Source: Xanthobacteraceae bacterium
GTDB taxonomy: Bacteria > Pseudomonadota > Alphaproteobacteria > Rhizobiales > Xanthobacteraceae
Direction: 5' to 3'
NCBI GenBank assembly: GCA_030038995.1
Contig: JASHQS010000005.1
Location: 1 to 58,408, forward strand
Length of the DNA: 58,408 bases
Part shown: piece by piece, positions 1 through 8,004 of the stretch
How positions within the stretch are numbered: position 1 is the stretch's first letter
How the letters are laid out: each line of letters begins with the position of its first letter
The notes under the pieces: model-generated
The model's input: only the letters and a program-made list of their open reading frames with translations
What the model was told of the DNA's origin: nothing
Databases searched by the model: none
Translations under genes and position numbers: made by a program

Positions 1-675
1 GGCGCGCGCGTCGTCGTCTCCTCCCGCCACGTCGAACCCTGCCAGGAGGTGGCGGCGGCGATCAACGCCACGTGCGGCGACGGCCGCGCCATTGCGGTCG
101 CTGCCAACATCTCGGCGAAGGATGAGCTCGAACACCTGGTCGACGAGACGATGCGCGTCTTCGGCAGAATCGACGTACTCGTCTGCAACGCCGGGTCCAA
201 TCCTCACTACGGGCCGATGGCCACGATCACCGACCAGCAATTCCGCAAGATCCTCGACAACAACGTGCTCGCCAATCATTGGCTGATCGGCATGGTTGCA
301 CCGCAGATGCTCGCGCGCAAAGACGGCTCGATCATCATCGTCTCTTCGGTCGGCGGTTTCAAGGGTAGCCCGGTGATCGGCACCTACGCCATATCCAAGG
401 CTGCGGACTTTCAGCTTGCGCGCAATCTCGCCGTGGAATTCGGACCACACAACGTGCGCGTCAATTGCATCGCGCCCGGCCTCATCCGCACCGAGTTCGC
501 CCGGGCGCTGTGGGAAAATCCCGACACGCTGCGACGCTCGACCGCCCGCACGCCGCTCGGCCGCATCGGCGAGCCGGACGAGATCGCCGGCGCCGCCGTG
601 CTCTTGGCGTCGCCGGCGGGAAGCTTCATGACCGGCCAGATCGTCGTGGTCGACGGCGGCGCCACCATTACCTGA
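1..675 (+). CDS. SDR family oxidoreductase (5' end cut off by window)
   Basis: This is a classical short-chain dehydrogenase/reductase, an NAD(P)-dependent oxidoreductase probably acting on a hydroxyacyl or ketoacyl intermediate. The frame is open from base 1 (reading GARVVVSS), so the gene starts upstream and only the GTG at 49 falls inside the window. Visible marks are the CNAG variant of the NNAG motif, the active-site serine in IIIVSSVGG, the catalytic YAISK (Tyr codon at 385, Lys at 397) and the C-terminal GQIVVVDGGATIT tail typical of classical SDRs. Only the first part of the dinucleotide-binding fold is missing. It lies 47 bp before an acyl-CoA dehydrogenase on the same strand, so the three genes probably form one operon for a CoA-linked oxidation. 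The substrate cannot be read from the sequence. Confidence 0.93.
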   Translation, partial: GARVVVSSRHVEPCQEVAAAINATCGDGRAIAVAANISAKDELEHLVDETMRVFGRIDVLVCNAGSNPHYGPMATITDQQFRKILDNNVLANHWLIGMVAPQMLARKDGSIIIVSSVGGFKGSPVIGTYAISKAADFQLARNLAVEFGPHNVRVNCIAPGLIRTEFARALWENPDTLRRSTARTPLGRIGEPDEIAGAAVLLASPAGSFMTGQIVVVDGGATIT

Positions 676-722
676 TCGGCAATGAAAGAGGCCGTTCAAG
701 CCGTCGAAGCGGAGTATCACTG

Positions 723-1901
723 ATGTCTGATCTGGAACGATTCCGTCGCGAGACCCGTGCGTGGCTGGAAGCCAATTGCCCGCCCGACATGCGCCAGCCG
801 GTCGTCGCCGACGAGGACCGCTGCTGGGGCGGCCGCAGACCGACGTTCAAGTCGGAAGGTCAGCGCCTGTGGCTCGAGCGAATGGTCGCGCGCGGCTGGA
901 CCGTGCCGGAATGGCCGCAGCAATACGGCGGCGGCGGCCTGTCGCGCGAAGAGGGCCGCATCCTGCGCGCCGAGATGCGCCGGCTCGGCTGCCGTTCGCC
1001 GCTCGATTCGTTCGGTATCTGGATGCTCGCCCCGGTGCTGTTCAAGTACGGCAACGAAGAACAGCGGCGCGAGCACCTGCCGCCGATCGCACGCGGCGAG
1101 ATCCGCTGGTGCCAAGGCTATTCGGAGCCCAATTCCGGCTCCGATCTCGCTTCGCTGGCCACGCGCGCCGCGGACAACGGCGACCATTTCCTGGTCAACG
1201 GCCAGAAGATCTGGACGAGCTACGCCGACAAGGCCGACTGGATTTTCTGCCTGGTGCGCACCGATGAAGCGGCGCCCAAGCACCTGGGCATCAGCTTCAT
1301 CCTGTTCGACATGACGACGCCGGGCGTCTCCACCAAGCCGATCCTGCTGATCTCGGGAAAGTCGCCGTTTTGCGAGACCTTCTTCGACAACGTGCGGGTT
1401 CCCAAGCGCAACCTCGTCGGCGACATCAACAAGGGCTGGGAGATCGCCAAATACCTCTTGGCCCATGAACGGGAAACGGTGAGCAGCGTTGGCCTGCCGG
1501 CGGGACGCCCGTTGGGGCAGATCGCCGCCGAGACGCTCGGCAGCCAAGACGGCGTTCTTGCCGACGCCTGCCTGCGCGCCGATATCGCCCGCTTCGAGAT
1601 CGACGCCATCGCCTTTCAGCTGGCGCTGGAGCGCTCGGGCGACCTCTTGAAGGCCGGCCAGGCGAGCCCCGCCGTCTCCTCCATGGTTAAGTTCTACAGC
1701 GCCGAGTTGAACCAGAGACGTCACGAGCTTCTGATGGTGGCCGGCGGCTCGGCGGCGCTGGAATGGGAGGGCGAGCGCTCGCGCAGCGGCGAACGCGCCA
1801 GGAATTGGCTGCGCAGCAAGGGCAATTCGATCGAAGGCGGCACCAATGAGGTGCAGCTCAACGTGATCGCCAAACGCATCCTCGACCTGCCCGGCGCGTG
1901 A
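723..1901 (+). CDS. acyl-CoA dehydrogenase (first of an adjacent pair)
   Basis: A 392-aa FAD-dependent acyl-CoA dehydrogenase that would introduce an alpha-beta double bond into an acyl-CoA and pass electrons to ETF. The FAD-binding motif GYSEPNSGSDLAS and the beta-domain IWTSYADKADW are clear. The C-terminal motif reads SIEGGTNEVQ, so the glutamate of the usual IYEGT box is displaced by one position and glycine occupies the normal catalytic place. The ATG at 723 follows a GGAG ribosome site and begins MSDLERF; an open frame extends back to 465 inside the SDR gene but is not needed. The next gene starts 16 bp downstream and is also an acyl-CoA dehydrogenase, an arrangement known from heteromeric FadE-type enzymes in steroid and side-chain degradation. 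Confidence 0.92.
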   Translation: MSDLERFRRETRAWLEANCPPDMRQPVVADEDRCWGGRRPTFKSEGQRLWLERMVARGWTVPEWPQQYGGGGLSREEGRILRAEMRRLGCRSPLDSFGIWMLAPVLFKYGNEEQRREHLPPIARGEIRWCQGYSEPNSGSDLASLATRAADNGDHFLVNGQKIWTSYADKADWIFCLVRTDEAAPKHLGISFILFDMTTPGVSTKPILLISGKSPFCETFFDNVRVPKRNLVGDINKGWEIAKYLLAHERETVSSVGLPAGRPLGQIAAETLGSQDGVLADACLRADIARFEIDAIAFQLALERSGDLLKAGQASPAVSSMVKFYSAELNQRRHELLMVAGGSAALEWEGERSRSGERARNWLRSKGNSIEGGTNEVQLNVIAKRILDLPGA

Positions 1902-1917
1902 GCGGCGGAGAGCACAC

Positions 1918-3057
1918 ATGGCGCTCATTCTCACCGAAGAACAGACCATGGTGCGCGACAGTGCGCGCGCCTTCCTCGCCGACAAGGCTCCGGTCGCGCA
2001 TTTGCGCAAATTGCGTGACAGCCGCGATAGGGTCGGCTTTTCCCGCGAGCTGTGGAAGGCATTCGCCGCGATGGGCTTTTGCGGCATCCTCGTGCCGGAG
2101 GCGCTCGGCGGCTCCGGCCTTGGCCACGTCGAAGCCGGAATCATCATGGCGGAAATCGGCCGCAACCTGACGCCATCGCCTTTTCTGTCGACGGCACTCG
2201 TCGGCGCCACTGCGCTGCTGCGCGACGGCAATGCCGCGCGCAATCGCGAACTGTTGCCCAAACTCGCCGCCGGCGATCTCATCCTGACGCTTGCCGTCGA
2301 CGAGCGCGCCAAGCACGCGCCGGCTGCGACCGCGCTTACCGCCGAGCGGAGCGGCAACGGTTTCAAGCTCACCGGTGACAAATGCTTTGTGGTGGACGGG
2401 CACGTTGCCGATCTTTTCATCGTCGCGGCGCGCAGCGCCGGTGCCCCGGGCGAGCGGGAAGGCGTCACGCTGTTCCTGGTCGACGCCAGGGCGCAAGGCG
2501 TCGCCGTGGAGCGCACCGTCATGGTCGACGCCCACAATGCGGCGCGTGTCCGCTTCGACGGCGTAACGGTCGATGCCGACGCGGTGCTCGGCGAGATCGA
2601 CCGCGGCTGGCCGCTCCTCGAAGCCGCGCTCGATGTCGGCCGCGCCGCATTGGCCGCCGAGCTCGCCGGATTGGGCGAGGAGGCTTTCGGCCGCACGCTG
2701 TCCTATCTCAAGGCGCGCAAGCAATTCGGCCGCCCGATCGGCTCGTTCCAGGCGTTGCAGCACCGCGCCGCGCGCGTCTTCGTCGAACTCGAGATAACGC
2801 AGGCCGCAGTGCTCAAGGCGTTGCAAACGCTGGATGCCGATTTCGAGCGCGCCGCCGCCTTCGTTGCGGTGGCGAAAGCACGCGCAGGCACGAGCGCGAC
2901 GCTTGCGGTGCAGGAAGCCGTGCAGTTGCATGGCGGCATCGGCATGACCGACGAATTCGACATCGGCCTGTTCATGAAGCGGGCGCGGGTCGCCCAGGAG
3001 CTGTTCGGCGACGACGGTTTTCACGCCGACCGCCTCGCCCGGTTGCAGAACTACTGA
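1918..3057 (+). CDS. acyl-CoA dehydrogenase (second of the pair)
   Basis: A 379-aa acyl-CoA dehydrogenase starting with MALILTEEQTMVRDSARAF, the usual N-terminal helix of the family. The C-terminal domain carries KQFGRPIGSFQALQHRAA and LHGGIGMTDEFDIG, the motif of FadE-type subunits whose partner supplies the active-site base. The start ATG lies 16 bp after the previous stop with GGAGA upstream, so co-translation with the upstream dehydrogenase and assembly of a mixed complex are likely. No catalytic IYEGT box is seen at its C terminus. The family assignment is secure; the acyl-CoA substrate is unknown. Confidence 0.92.
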   Translation: MALILTEEQTMVRDSARAFLADKAPVAHLRKLRDSRDRVGFSRELWKAFAAMGFCGILVPEALGGSGLGHVEAGIIMAEIGRNLTPSPFLSTALVGATALLRDGNAARNRELLPKLAAGDLILTLAVDERAKHAPAATALTAERSGNGFKLTGDKCFVVDGHVADLFIVAARSAGAPGEREGVTLFLVDARAQGVAVERTVMVDAHNAARVRFDGVTVDADAVLGEIDRGWPLLEAALDVGRAALAAELAGLGEEAFGRTLSYLKARKQFGRPIGSFQALQHRAARVFVELEITQAAVLKALQTLDADFERAAAFVAVAKARAGTSATLAVQEAVQLHGGIGMTDEFDIGLFMKRARVAQELFGDDGFHADRLARLQNY

Positions 3058-3151
3058 GGGCTAGGCTACTTGACGTATCAGCGCGTTACGATCGATATCT
3101 GCGGAACCTGATCGGCCGCAATGTCCCGAAAAACGACATTCGGGAGGTTGA

Positions 3152-3363
3152 CCGTCATCCTGAGGTGCTCGCCCGCAGGGCGAGCCTCGAAGGATGCGGC
3201 CCGAGCGCAACCGAAATCGGGCCTTGCGCGATTTCGGCAGGTTTAGTGTCCAACTCGGCTAAAGCCGATTTGGATGCCGTCGTCCTTCGAGGCTCGACGC
3301 GGAGCTTGTCATCGGGCCGGCCGAAGGCCGGACCCGTTGGCGTCGAGCACCTCAGGGTGACGG
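3152..3363. repeat. dispersed palindromic repeat, family 1 copy A
   Basis: The element begins CGTCATCCTGAGGTGCTCG and ends with the near inverse CGAGCACCTCAGGGTGACG, so the whole 210 bp has complementary ends. Its right half is almost the reverse complement of the left half of the copy at 26378-26522, including the block GGCCGGCCGAAGGCCGGACC. It fills most of the 390-bp gap between two convergent dehydrogenase genes; the rest of the gap (3058-3151 and 3364-3447) shows nothing coding. Confidence 0.85.
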
Positions 3364-3447
3364 ATATGCATCAATGAAAATCGTGCTGGTATAATTAGCG
3401 CAGATCAACGTCCGGCACCGAGAGGTTGGCACAGAGCGCCTGCCGCT

Positions 3448-4683
3448 TCACACCCGCGTATTGGTGTATTTGCGCATTTCCAGCCGCGCGATCGCCCGGC
3501 AATGGACTTCGTCCGGGCCGTCGGCGAGCCGCAGCGTGCGGATGTGGGCGTAGGCTTTGGCGAGGCCGGCGTCGCTGGTCACGCCCATGCCGCCGTGCGC
3601 CTGGATGGCGTCGTCGATGATGCGCAGCGCGATGCGCGGCGCCGCCACCTTGATCATGGCGATTTCCAGCTGCGCCGCCTTGTTGCCGACTTTGTCCATC
3701 ATGTCGGCGGCCTTGAGGCACAACAGGCGCGTCATCTCGATGTCGATGCGCGCCTGGGCCATGCGCTGCTCCCACACCGATTGCTCGGCGATCTTCTTGC
3801 CGAAGGCGATGCGGGAGAGCAACCGCTTGGTCATTTTCTCGAGCGCGACTTCGGCGGCGCCGACGGTGCGCATGCAATGATGAATGCGCCCGGGTCCGAG
3901 CCGGCCCTGCGCGATCTCGAAACCGCGCCCCTCGCCGAGAATGAGGTTGCCGGCCGGCACGCGCACGTTATCGAGCACGACTTCGCCGTGACCGTGCGGG
4001 GCATCGTCGTAGCCGAATACCGGCAGCATGCGGACGACGTTGACGCCCGGCGTATCGAGCGGCACCAGGATTTGCGATTGCTGCTCGTGGCGGGCGCGGC
4101 TCGGGTCGGTCTTGCCCATGACGATGGCGATCTTGCAGCGCGGATCGCCGACCCCGGACGACCACCACTTGCGGCCGTTGATGACATAGCTTTCGCCGTC
4201 GCGCCGGATCGCGGTTTCGATGTTGGTGGCGTCGGACGACGCCACCGCCGGCTCGCTCATCAGGAACGCCGAGCGGATCTCGCCGGCGAGAAGCGGCTTG
4301 AGCCATTTGGCCTTCTGTTCCGGCGAGCCGTAGCGGTGCAGCACCTCCATATTGCCGGTGTCGGGCGCCGCGCAGTTGAACACCTCCGGCGCCCAGGAAA
4401 TGCGGCCCATCGCTTCGGCGCAAAGGGCGTAGTCGAGGTTGGTCAGCCCGGCACCGTGATAGTCGCCCTCGTCGTGAGCGGGCGCGGGCGGCAGGAATAA
4501 ATTCCACAGCCCGGCGGCCTTGGCCTTGGCCTTCAGCTGTTCGACGATCGGAATGACCTTCCAGCGCTCGCCTTCGGCGTGCTGCGCCTCGTAGGTCTCG
4601 ACCGCCGGATAGACATGGGCGTCCATGAAGGCGACGACGCGGTCGCGCCAATGCTTCTGCCGGTCCGACATCGAGAAATCCAT
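3448..4683 (-). CDS. acyl-CoA dehydrogenase, ACAD10/11-like
   Basis: A 411-aa acyl-CoA dehydrogenase of the ACAD10/11-like branch, used in several bacteria on branched or hydroxylated acyl-CoA. It has the [17 protein letters not shown]-loop, [37 protein letters not shown] and, near residue 388, LADGPDEVH, where aspartate takes the place of the general-base glutamate in this subfamily. The start at 4683 ([15 protein letters not shown]) follows AGGGAGAGACAGGTC; a second ATG four codons on (4671) is possible. The open frame continues upstream to 4800 with no family similarity. It is convergent with the paired dehydrogenases at 723-3057 and has no operon partner on its own strand within 390 bp. 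Confidence 0.92.
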   Translation of the reverse strand: MDFSMSDRQKHWRDRVVAFMDAHVYPAVETYEAQHAEGERWKVIPIVEQLKAKAKAAGLWNLFLPPAPAHDEGDYHGAGLTNLDYALCAEAMGRISWAPEVFNCAAPDTGNMEVLHRYGSPEQKAKWLKPLLAGEIRSAFLMSEPAVASSDATNIETAIRRDGESYVINGRKWWSSGVGDPRCKIAIVMGKTDPSRARHEQQSQILVPLDTPGVNVVRMLPVFGYDDAPHGHGEVVLDNVRVPAGNLILGEGRGFEIAQGRLGPGRIHHCMRTVGAAEVALEKMTKRLLSRIAFGKKIAEQSVWEQRMAQARIDIEMTRLLCLKAADMMDKVGNKAAQLEIAMIKVAAPRIALRIIDDAIQAHGGMGVTSDAGLAKAYAHIRTLRLADGPDEVHCRAIARLEMRKYTNTRV

Positions 4684-5073
4684 GACCTGTCTCTCCCTGG
4701 CTTGCCCGACATTAGCATCGCTCGAGCGCCGGCGGGATGCTTCGCCGCTGCGCCCCAGGCGCGAGCCGCCACTGCGGCGCCAGACGAGAGCAAGCGGCAA
4801 TGTGGAGAATGCCTCCCGACCGGTGCGGCCGCCGGCGACGCCGCGGTCGTCACCACCTCGGTCGTCGGAGCGTCCGGTCTAAAATGAAATCGACGGGCAC
4901 CTGCTTGCCCCGGGTCAGTTGGTCGTCGGCGCCGCCAAATTTGGCAGTTGCCGCACGCCGATATTCGATGCGGCGGACACTTGGTCAGCCGTTATCGCTG
5001 GTTCGACCATGGTCAAGGCTCGCCAAAGCCCTGCATGCTGCAGGCCCCAGCACAAAGGCGTCATATTGGCAAT
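4684..5073. other. 390-bp gap, left edge of low-GC island
   Basis: Between the dehydrogenase start (4683) and the stop of the first SGNH hydrolase (5074) I see no gene, tRNA or repeat. It holds the promoter of the dehydrogenase. Base composition falls from very GC-rich to mixed between about 4880 and 5070, marking the edge of the island. No direct repeat or attachment site was recognised. Confidence 0.5.
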
Positions 5074-6411
5074 CTATTGGCAATAATCGCCAACTTGTTT
5101 AGACACCAGCGCTGCAAATTTCCTGGACCCTCGAGCCGCGAAATGCACCGAATCAACAAAATCACTCCCCTCGAAGTTCGCGATTCCGGCGTCGATATAT
5201 GTTGCTCCAATCGAGGCAGCAATATCCTTCATGACTGATTTAAATCCCTCTACCAAAAGTGGGATGTCTTCCCCTTTAACGAGCGGCAGAAACTTTCCGG
5301 GAGTATCGGCGGGCCGCCAGCCTCTATTGAAAATCTGCCCTATAAAAATTGTCTTTATGTCCCTGGCTTCGTTGATGGCTGCTATCGTCTTTATGTGTTC
5401 GGTGAAGACAGCTTCTAGGCGTTCATCTCTACCGGCGACGGGTGATTGTCCCGGGGGTTCGGAAGCCAGGGGAATGCTGTCAAACCGTCCCACAGCTAAG
5501 GCGTTTATCAAAAAAAGCAACGGTGAGAACTGTGCTAAAAAAAGCGGGTCTCTGCGCTCGGCAAGAAGCAGTAAGTGAAGATCTGCATATCCACTATCCA
5601 GATTCTCAAGATGAGCTTCGACCATTTCATTCCAGCCCTCGTAGTAGACGGCGCACACCGGTTTTTTCCCTATGATATCCTGATAAAATGCGGTCTGAAG
5701 CAAGTTTTCCACCGTGCTGTACCCGGGGACGCCCCAATTCAAAATGGTATATTTGTTCTCAAGATCGGACTGTAAGTCTTCAACCCACGTCTCACCCTGG
5801 GTTACGCCTAAATCATAGGTAGTCGAGCCGCCATATGCAAAAATAAGCGGCTTGGCCAGATCATCCGCTGTTAGTTCCTTTCCTCTGAGCCCCAGGGAAT
5901 TGTGGACGAATCTGAGCTCCTGCCCTTCTAATGACGCTACATCCACACCGGCAGCTTTAGCCGTATCTGCCCAGTGCCCAAAGTGCACATGATCCGTATA
6001 GCGGTAGTTAGGCCGTGGAACGGATTGCAATAAAGGATGATAAATAGTCGCGGAAGGCGATGTATCTACAGGGTCGTTTTGTGGAAAGAGAGAATAGTGG
6101 CCTTTGGGTACTGACACAATTTTGCTTCCCAGGCCCAGACCCAGTTCGATGGTGCACCATAAGAGGATCACGTACGACAACTTGCTCGCTTTGCTGAAAA
6201 CTGCGCCCATAACCAGCAGAAAGGCGAGATACAAAAAGAAATAAAATCGCGCTGTTCCAAAGCTAAGGTCGCCTCGCAGGAACAAGAATGCGCATATCAG
6301 GAAGATCACGCCGAGGAGACATACATTCAATAAGAACGGGACGGCTACGCGGAAGTCAAATGGAGGCCACAATCCGTAGAATTTCCTGACTTCAGTCCAG
6401 TTCGTACGCAT
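5074..6411 (-). CDS. membrane-anchored SGNH/GDSL hydrolase, copy A
   Basis: A 445-aa protein with an N-terminal membrane region (about residues 20-95, three to four hydrophobic segments) followed by an SGNH esterase-type domain. The four family blocks are present: nucleophile serine in FAYGGSTTYD, glycine in NWGVPGYST, asparagine in YYEGWNEM, and DSVHFAARG supplying the Asp/His pair close to the C terminus. The start at 6411 (MRTNWTEVRKFYG) matches the start of its duplicate and follows GAGGGGG; an upstream in-frame ATG at 6456 lies in duplicated tail sequence of the neighbouring carbamoyltransferase and is unlikely. It is about four-fifths identical by eye to the next gene upstream. Such enzymes add or remove O-acyl groups on envelope glycans; the substrate here is unknown. 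A/T-richer than the window average. Confidence 0.88.
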   Translation of the reverse strand: MRTNWTEVRKFYGLWPPFDFRVAVPFLLNVCLLGVIFLICAFLFLRGDLSFGTARFYFFLYLAFLLVMGAVFSKASKLSYVILLWCTIELGLGLGSKIVSVPKGHYSLFPQNDPVDTSPSATIYHPLLQSVPRPNYRYTDHVHFGHWADTAKAAGVDVASLEGQELRFVHNSLGLRGKELTADDLAKPLIFAYGGSTTYDLGVTQGETWVEDLQSDLENKYTILNWGVPGYSTVENLLQTAFYQDIIGKKPVCAVYYEGWNEMVEAHLENLDSGYADLHLLLLAERRDPLFLAQFSPLLFLINALAVGRFDSIPLASEPPGQSPVAGRDERLEAVFTEHIKTIAAINEARDIKTIFIGQIFNRGWRPADTPGKFLPLVKGEDIPLLVEGFKSVMKDIAASIGATYIDAGIANFEGSDFVDSVHFAARGSRKFAALVSKQVGDYCQ

Positions 6412-6502
6412 CCTTGTGCCCCCTCGTCGCCAACGACTTTTGCTGGTCTGCCTCATGCAAGATCGTGTTGCTGATCGCTAATAGATCGAGTTCCGTGACC
6501 AT
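6392..6502 (-). pseudogene. duplicated 3' tail of the carbamoyltransferase gene
   Basis: Reading the minus strand, an ATG at 6502 opens a 36-codon frame ending at the stop 6394-6392. It matches the last 36 residues of the carbamoyltransferase at 7860-9698: MVTELDLLAIS here against MGTELDLLAIG there, and both end in DAYELD. Homology continues upstream to about 6536, but one extra base near 6503-6510 breaks the reading frame. The remnant keeps the same 20-nt overlap with the following SGNH start that the intact gene has with its own SGNH neighbour. It was therefore copied together with the hydrolase gene. It may now act only as a leader that couples translation to the hydrolase. Confidence 0.85.
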
Positions 6503-6538
6503 GAGGGCAGCTAAAGGCATCCGGGGGGACAGAGCGAC

Positions 6539-7879
6539 CTATTTGCAATAATCGCCAATTTGTTTAGAGACTAGCGCTGCAAATTTTCTGGATCCTCGAG
6601 CTGCAAAATGCACCTCATCGACGAAATCACTCCCCCTAAAGTTAGCGATACCGGCGTCGATATACGTTGCTCCAATCGAGGCAGCAGTATCCTTCATGAT
6701 TGACTTGAATCGCTCAACCAAAAGCGGGATATCTTGCCCTCTAACGAGGGGCAAAAACCACGCGGGAACATTGGGCGGCCAGCTTCGGTTGTAAATCTGC
6801 CCTATAAAAATTGTCTTTACGCCCCTGGCTTTATTGATGGCTGCTATCGTTTTTATGTGTTCGGTGAAGACGGCCTCTAGGCGTTCATCTCTACCGGCGA
6901 CGGGCGATTGTCCCAGGGGTTTGGGAGGCAGCAAGGGAATGCTGTCGAACCGTCTCAGGGCTAAGGCGTTAGTCAAAAGAAGCAACGGTGAGAACTGTGC
7001 CAAAAAAAGAGGGTCTCTACGGCGGGCAAGACGCAATAAGTAAAAATCTGCATATCCACTATCAAGATTTTTGATATGAGCTTCGGCCATGTCATTCCAG
7101 CCCTCGTAGTAGACGGCGCACACCGGCTTTTTCCCTACAATATTCTGATAAAAGGCAGTCTTCAACACGTCTCCCACCGTGTTGTGGCCGTCTGCACCCC
7201 AATTCAAAATGGCATATTTGTTCTCAAGGTCGGATTGTAAGCGTTCAACCCACGTCGCACCCTGGGTTACGGCTGCATCATAGGTGGTCGAGCCGCCATA
7301 TGCAAAAATAAGCGGCTTGGCCAGATCATCCGCTGTTAGTTCCTTTCCTCTGAGTCCCAGGGAGTTGTGGACAAGTCTAATCTCCTGCCCTTGTAATGAC
7401 GCCACGTCTACACCAGCAGCTTTAGCCGTATCTGCCATGTCCCCGAAGTCCAGGTGGTCCGTATATGTGTAGTTAGGCCGTGGAACGGATTGCAATAAAG
7501 GATGATAAAGATACGCTCGAAACGATGGATCATATACAGGGACGTTTTGTGGAAAGAGAGAATAGTAGCCTCTGGGCCCTGACACAATATTGCTTCCCAG
7601 GCCCAGGCCCAGTTCGATGGTGCACCACAAGAGAATCACGTACGATAGCTTGCTCGCCCTGCTGAAAGCTGCGCCGATAGCCAGCAGAAAAGCGAGATAC
7701 AAAAAGAAATAAAATCGCGCTGTTCCGAAGTTGAGGTCACCACGCAGGAACAAGAATGCGCATATCAGGAGGATCACGCCGAGCAGACATACGCTTAATA
7801 AGAATGGGATGGCTGTGCGGAAGTCAAATGGAGGCAGCAATCCGTAGAATTTCCTGACTTCAGTCCAGCTCGTACGCAT
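6539..7879 (-). CDS. membrane-anchored SGNH/GDSL hydrolase, copy B
   Basis: A 446-aa paralogue of the neighbouring copy A with the same plan: N-terminal hydrophobic segments over about residues 20-95, then an SGNH domain with YGGSTTYD (nucleophile serine), NWGADGHNT, YYEGWNDM and DEVHFAARG. All catalytic residues are intact in both copies, so both are probably active. The start ATG at 7879 overlaps the carbamoyltransferase stop by 20 nt, which implies translational coupling; GAAGGGG lies just upstream. Compared with copy A it has a longer loop after SLFPQN and an altered block II. It is presumably the parental copy because it is still joined to the complete carbamoyltransferase gene. Confidence 0.9.
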   Translation of the reverse strand: MRTSWTEVRKFYGLLPPFDFRTAIPFLLSVCLLGVILLICAFLFLRGDLNFGTARFYFFLYLAFLLAIGAAFSRASKLSYVILLWCTIELGLGLGSNIVSGPRGYYSLFPQNVPVYDPSFRAYLYHPLLQSVPRPNYTYTDHLDFGDMADTAKAAGVDVASLQGQEIRLVHNSLGLRGKELTADDLAKPLIFAYGGSTTYDAAVTQGATWVERLQSDLENKYAILNWGADGHNTVGDVLKTAFYQNIVGKKPVCAVYYEGWNDMAEAHIKNLDSGYADFYLLRLARRRDPLFLAQFSPLLLLTNALALRRFDSIPLLPPKPLGQSPVAGRDERLEAVFTEHIKTIAAINKARGVKTIFIGQIYNRSWPPNVPAWFLPLVRGQDIPLLVERFKSIMKDTAASIGATYIDAGIANFRGSDFVDEVHFAARGSRKFAALVSKQIGDYCK

Positions 7880-8004
7880 CCATGTACCCCTTCGTCGCCA
7901 ACGACTTTGGCTGGTCTGCTTTTTGCAAAATCGTGTTGCCGATTGCTAGTAAATCGAGCTCCGTACCCATAAAGCAGTGGAAGGCATCCTCGGGGGTGCA
8001 GACG
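6539..8004 (-). repeat. tandem duplication, unit B (parental)
   Basis: Upstream unit containing SGNH copy B and the real 3' end of the carbamoyltransferase gene. Only two bases (6537-6538) separate it from unit A. The units differ at many third positions and have small indels, for example in the region encoding the segment after SLFPQN, so the event is not recent. Confidence 0.8.

Larger units (their letters stand above)
5074..6536 (-). repeat. tandem duplication, unit A
   Basis: Downstream unit of a direct tandem duplication. It contains SGNH copy A and the carbamoyltransferase tail remnant. Homology to unit B (about 6539-8004) starts exactly at the SGNH stop codon and extends about 125 bp upstream of the SGNH start codon. 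Confidence 0.82.

Noticed and set aside
717-3024. Long antisense open frames opposite the acyl-CoA dehydrogenases
   Set aside because: They lack ribosome sites and family motifs, and result from GC-rich third positions of the real genes; the sense frames carry every conserved motif.
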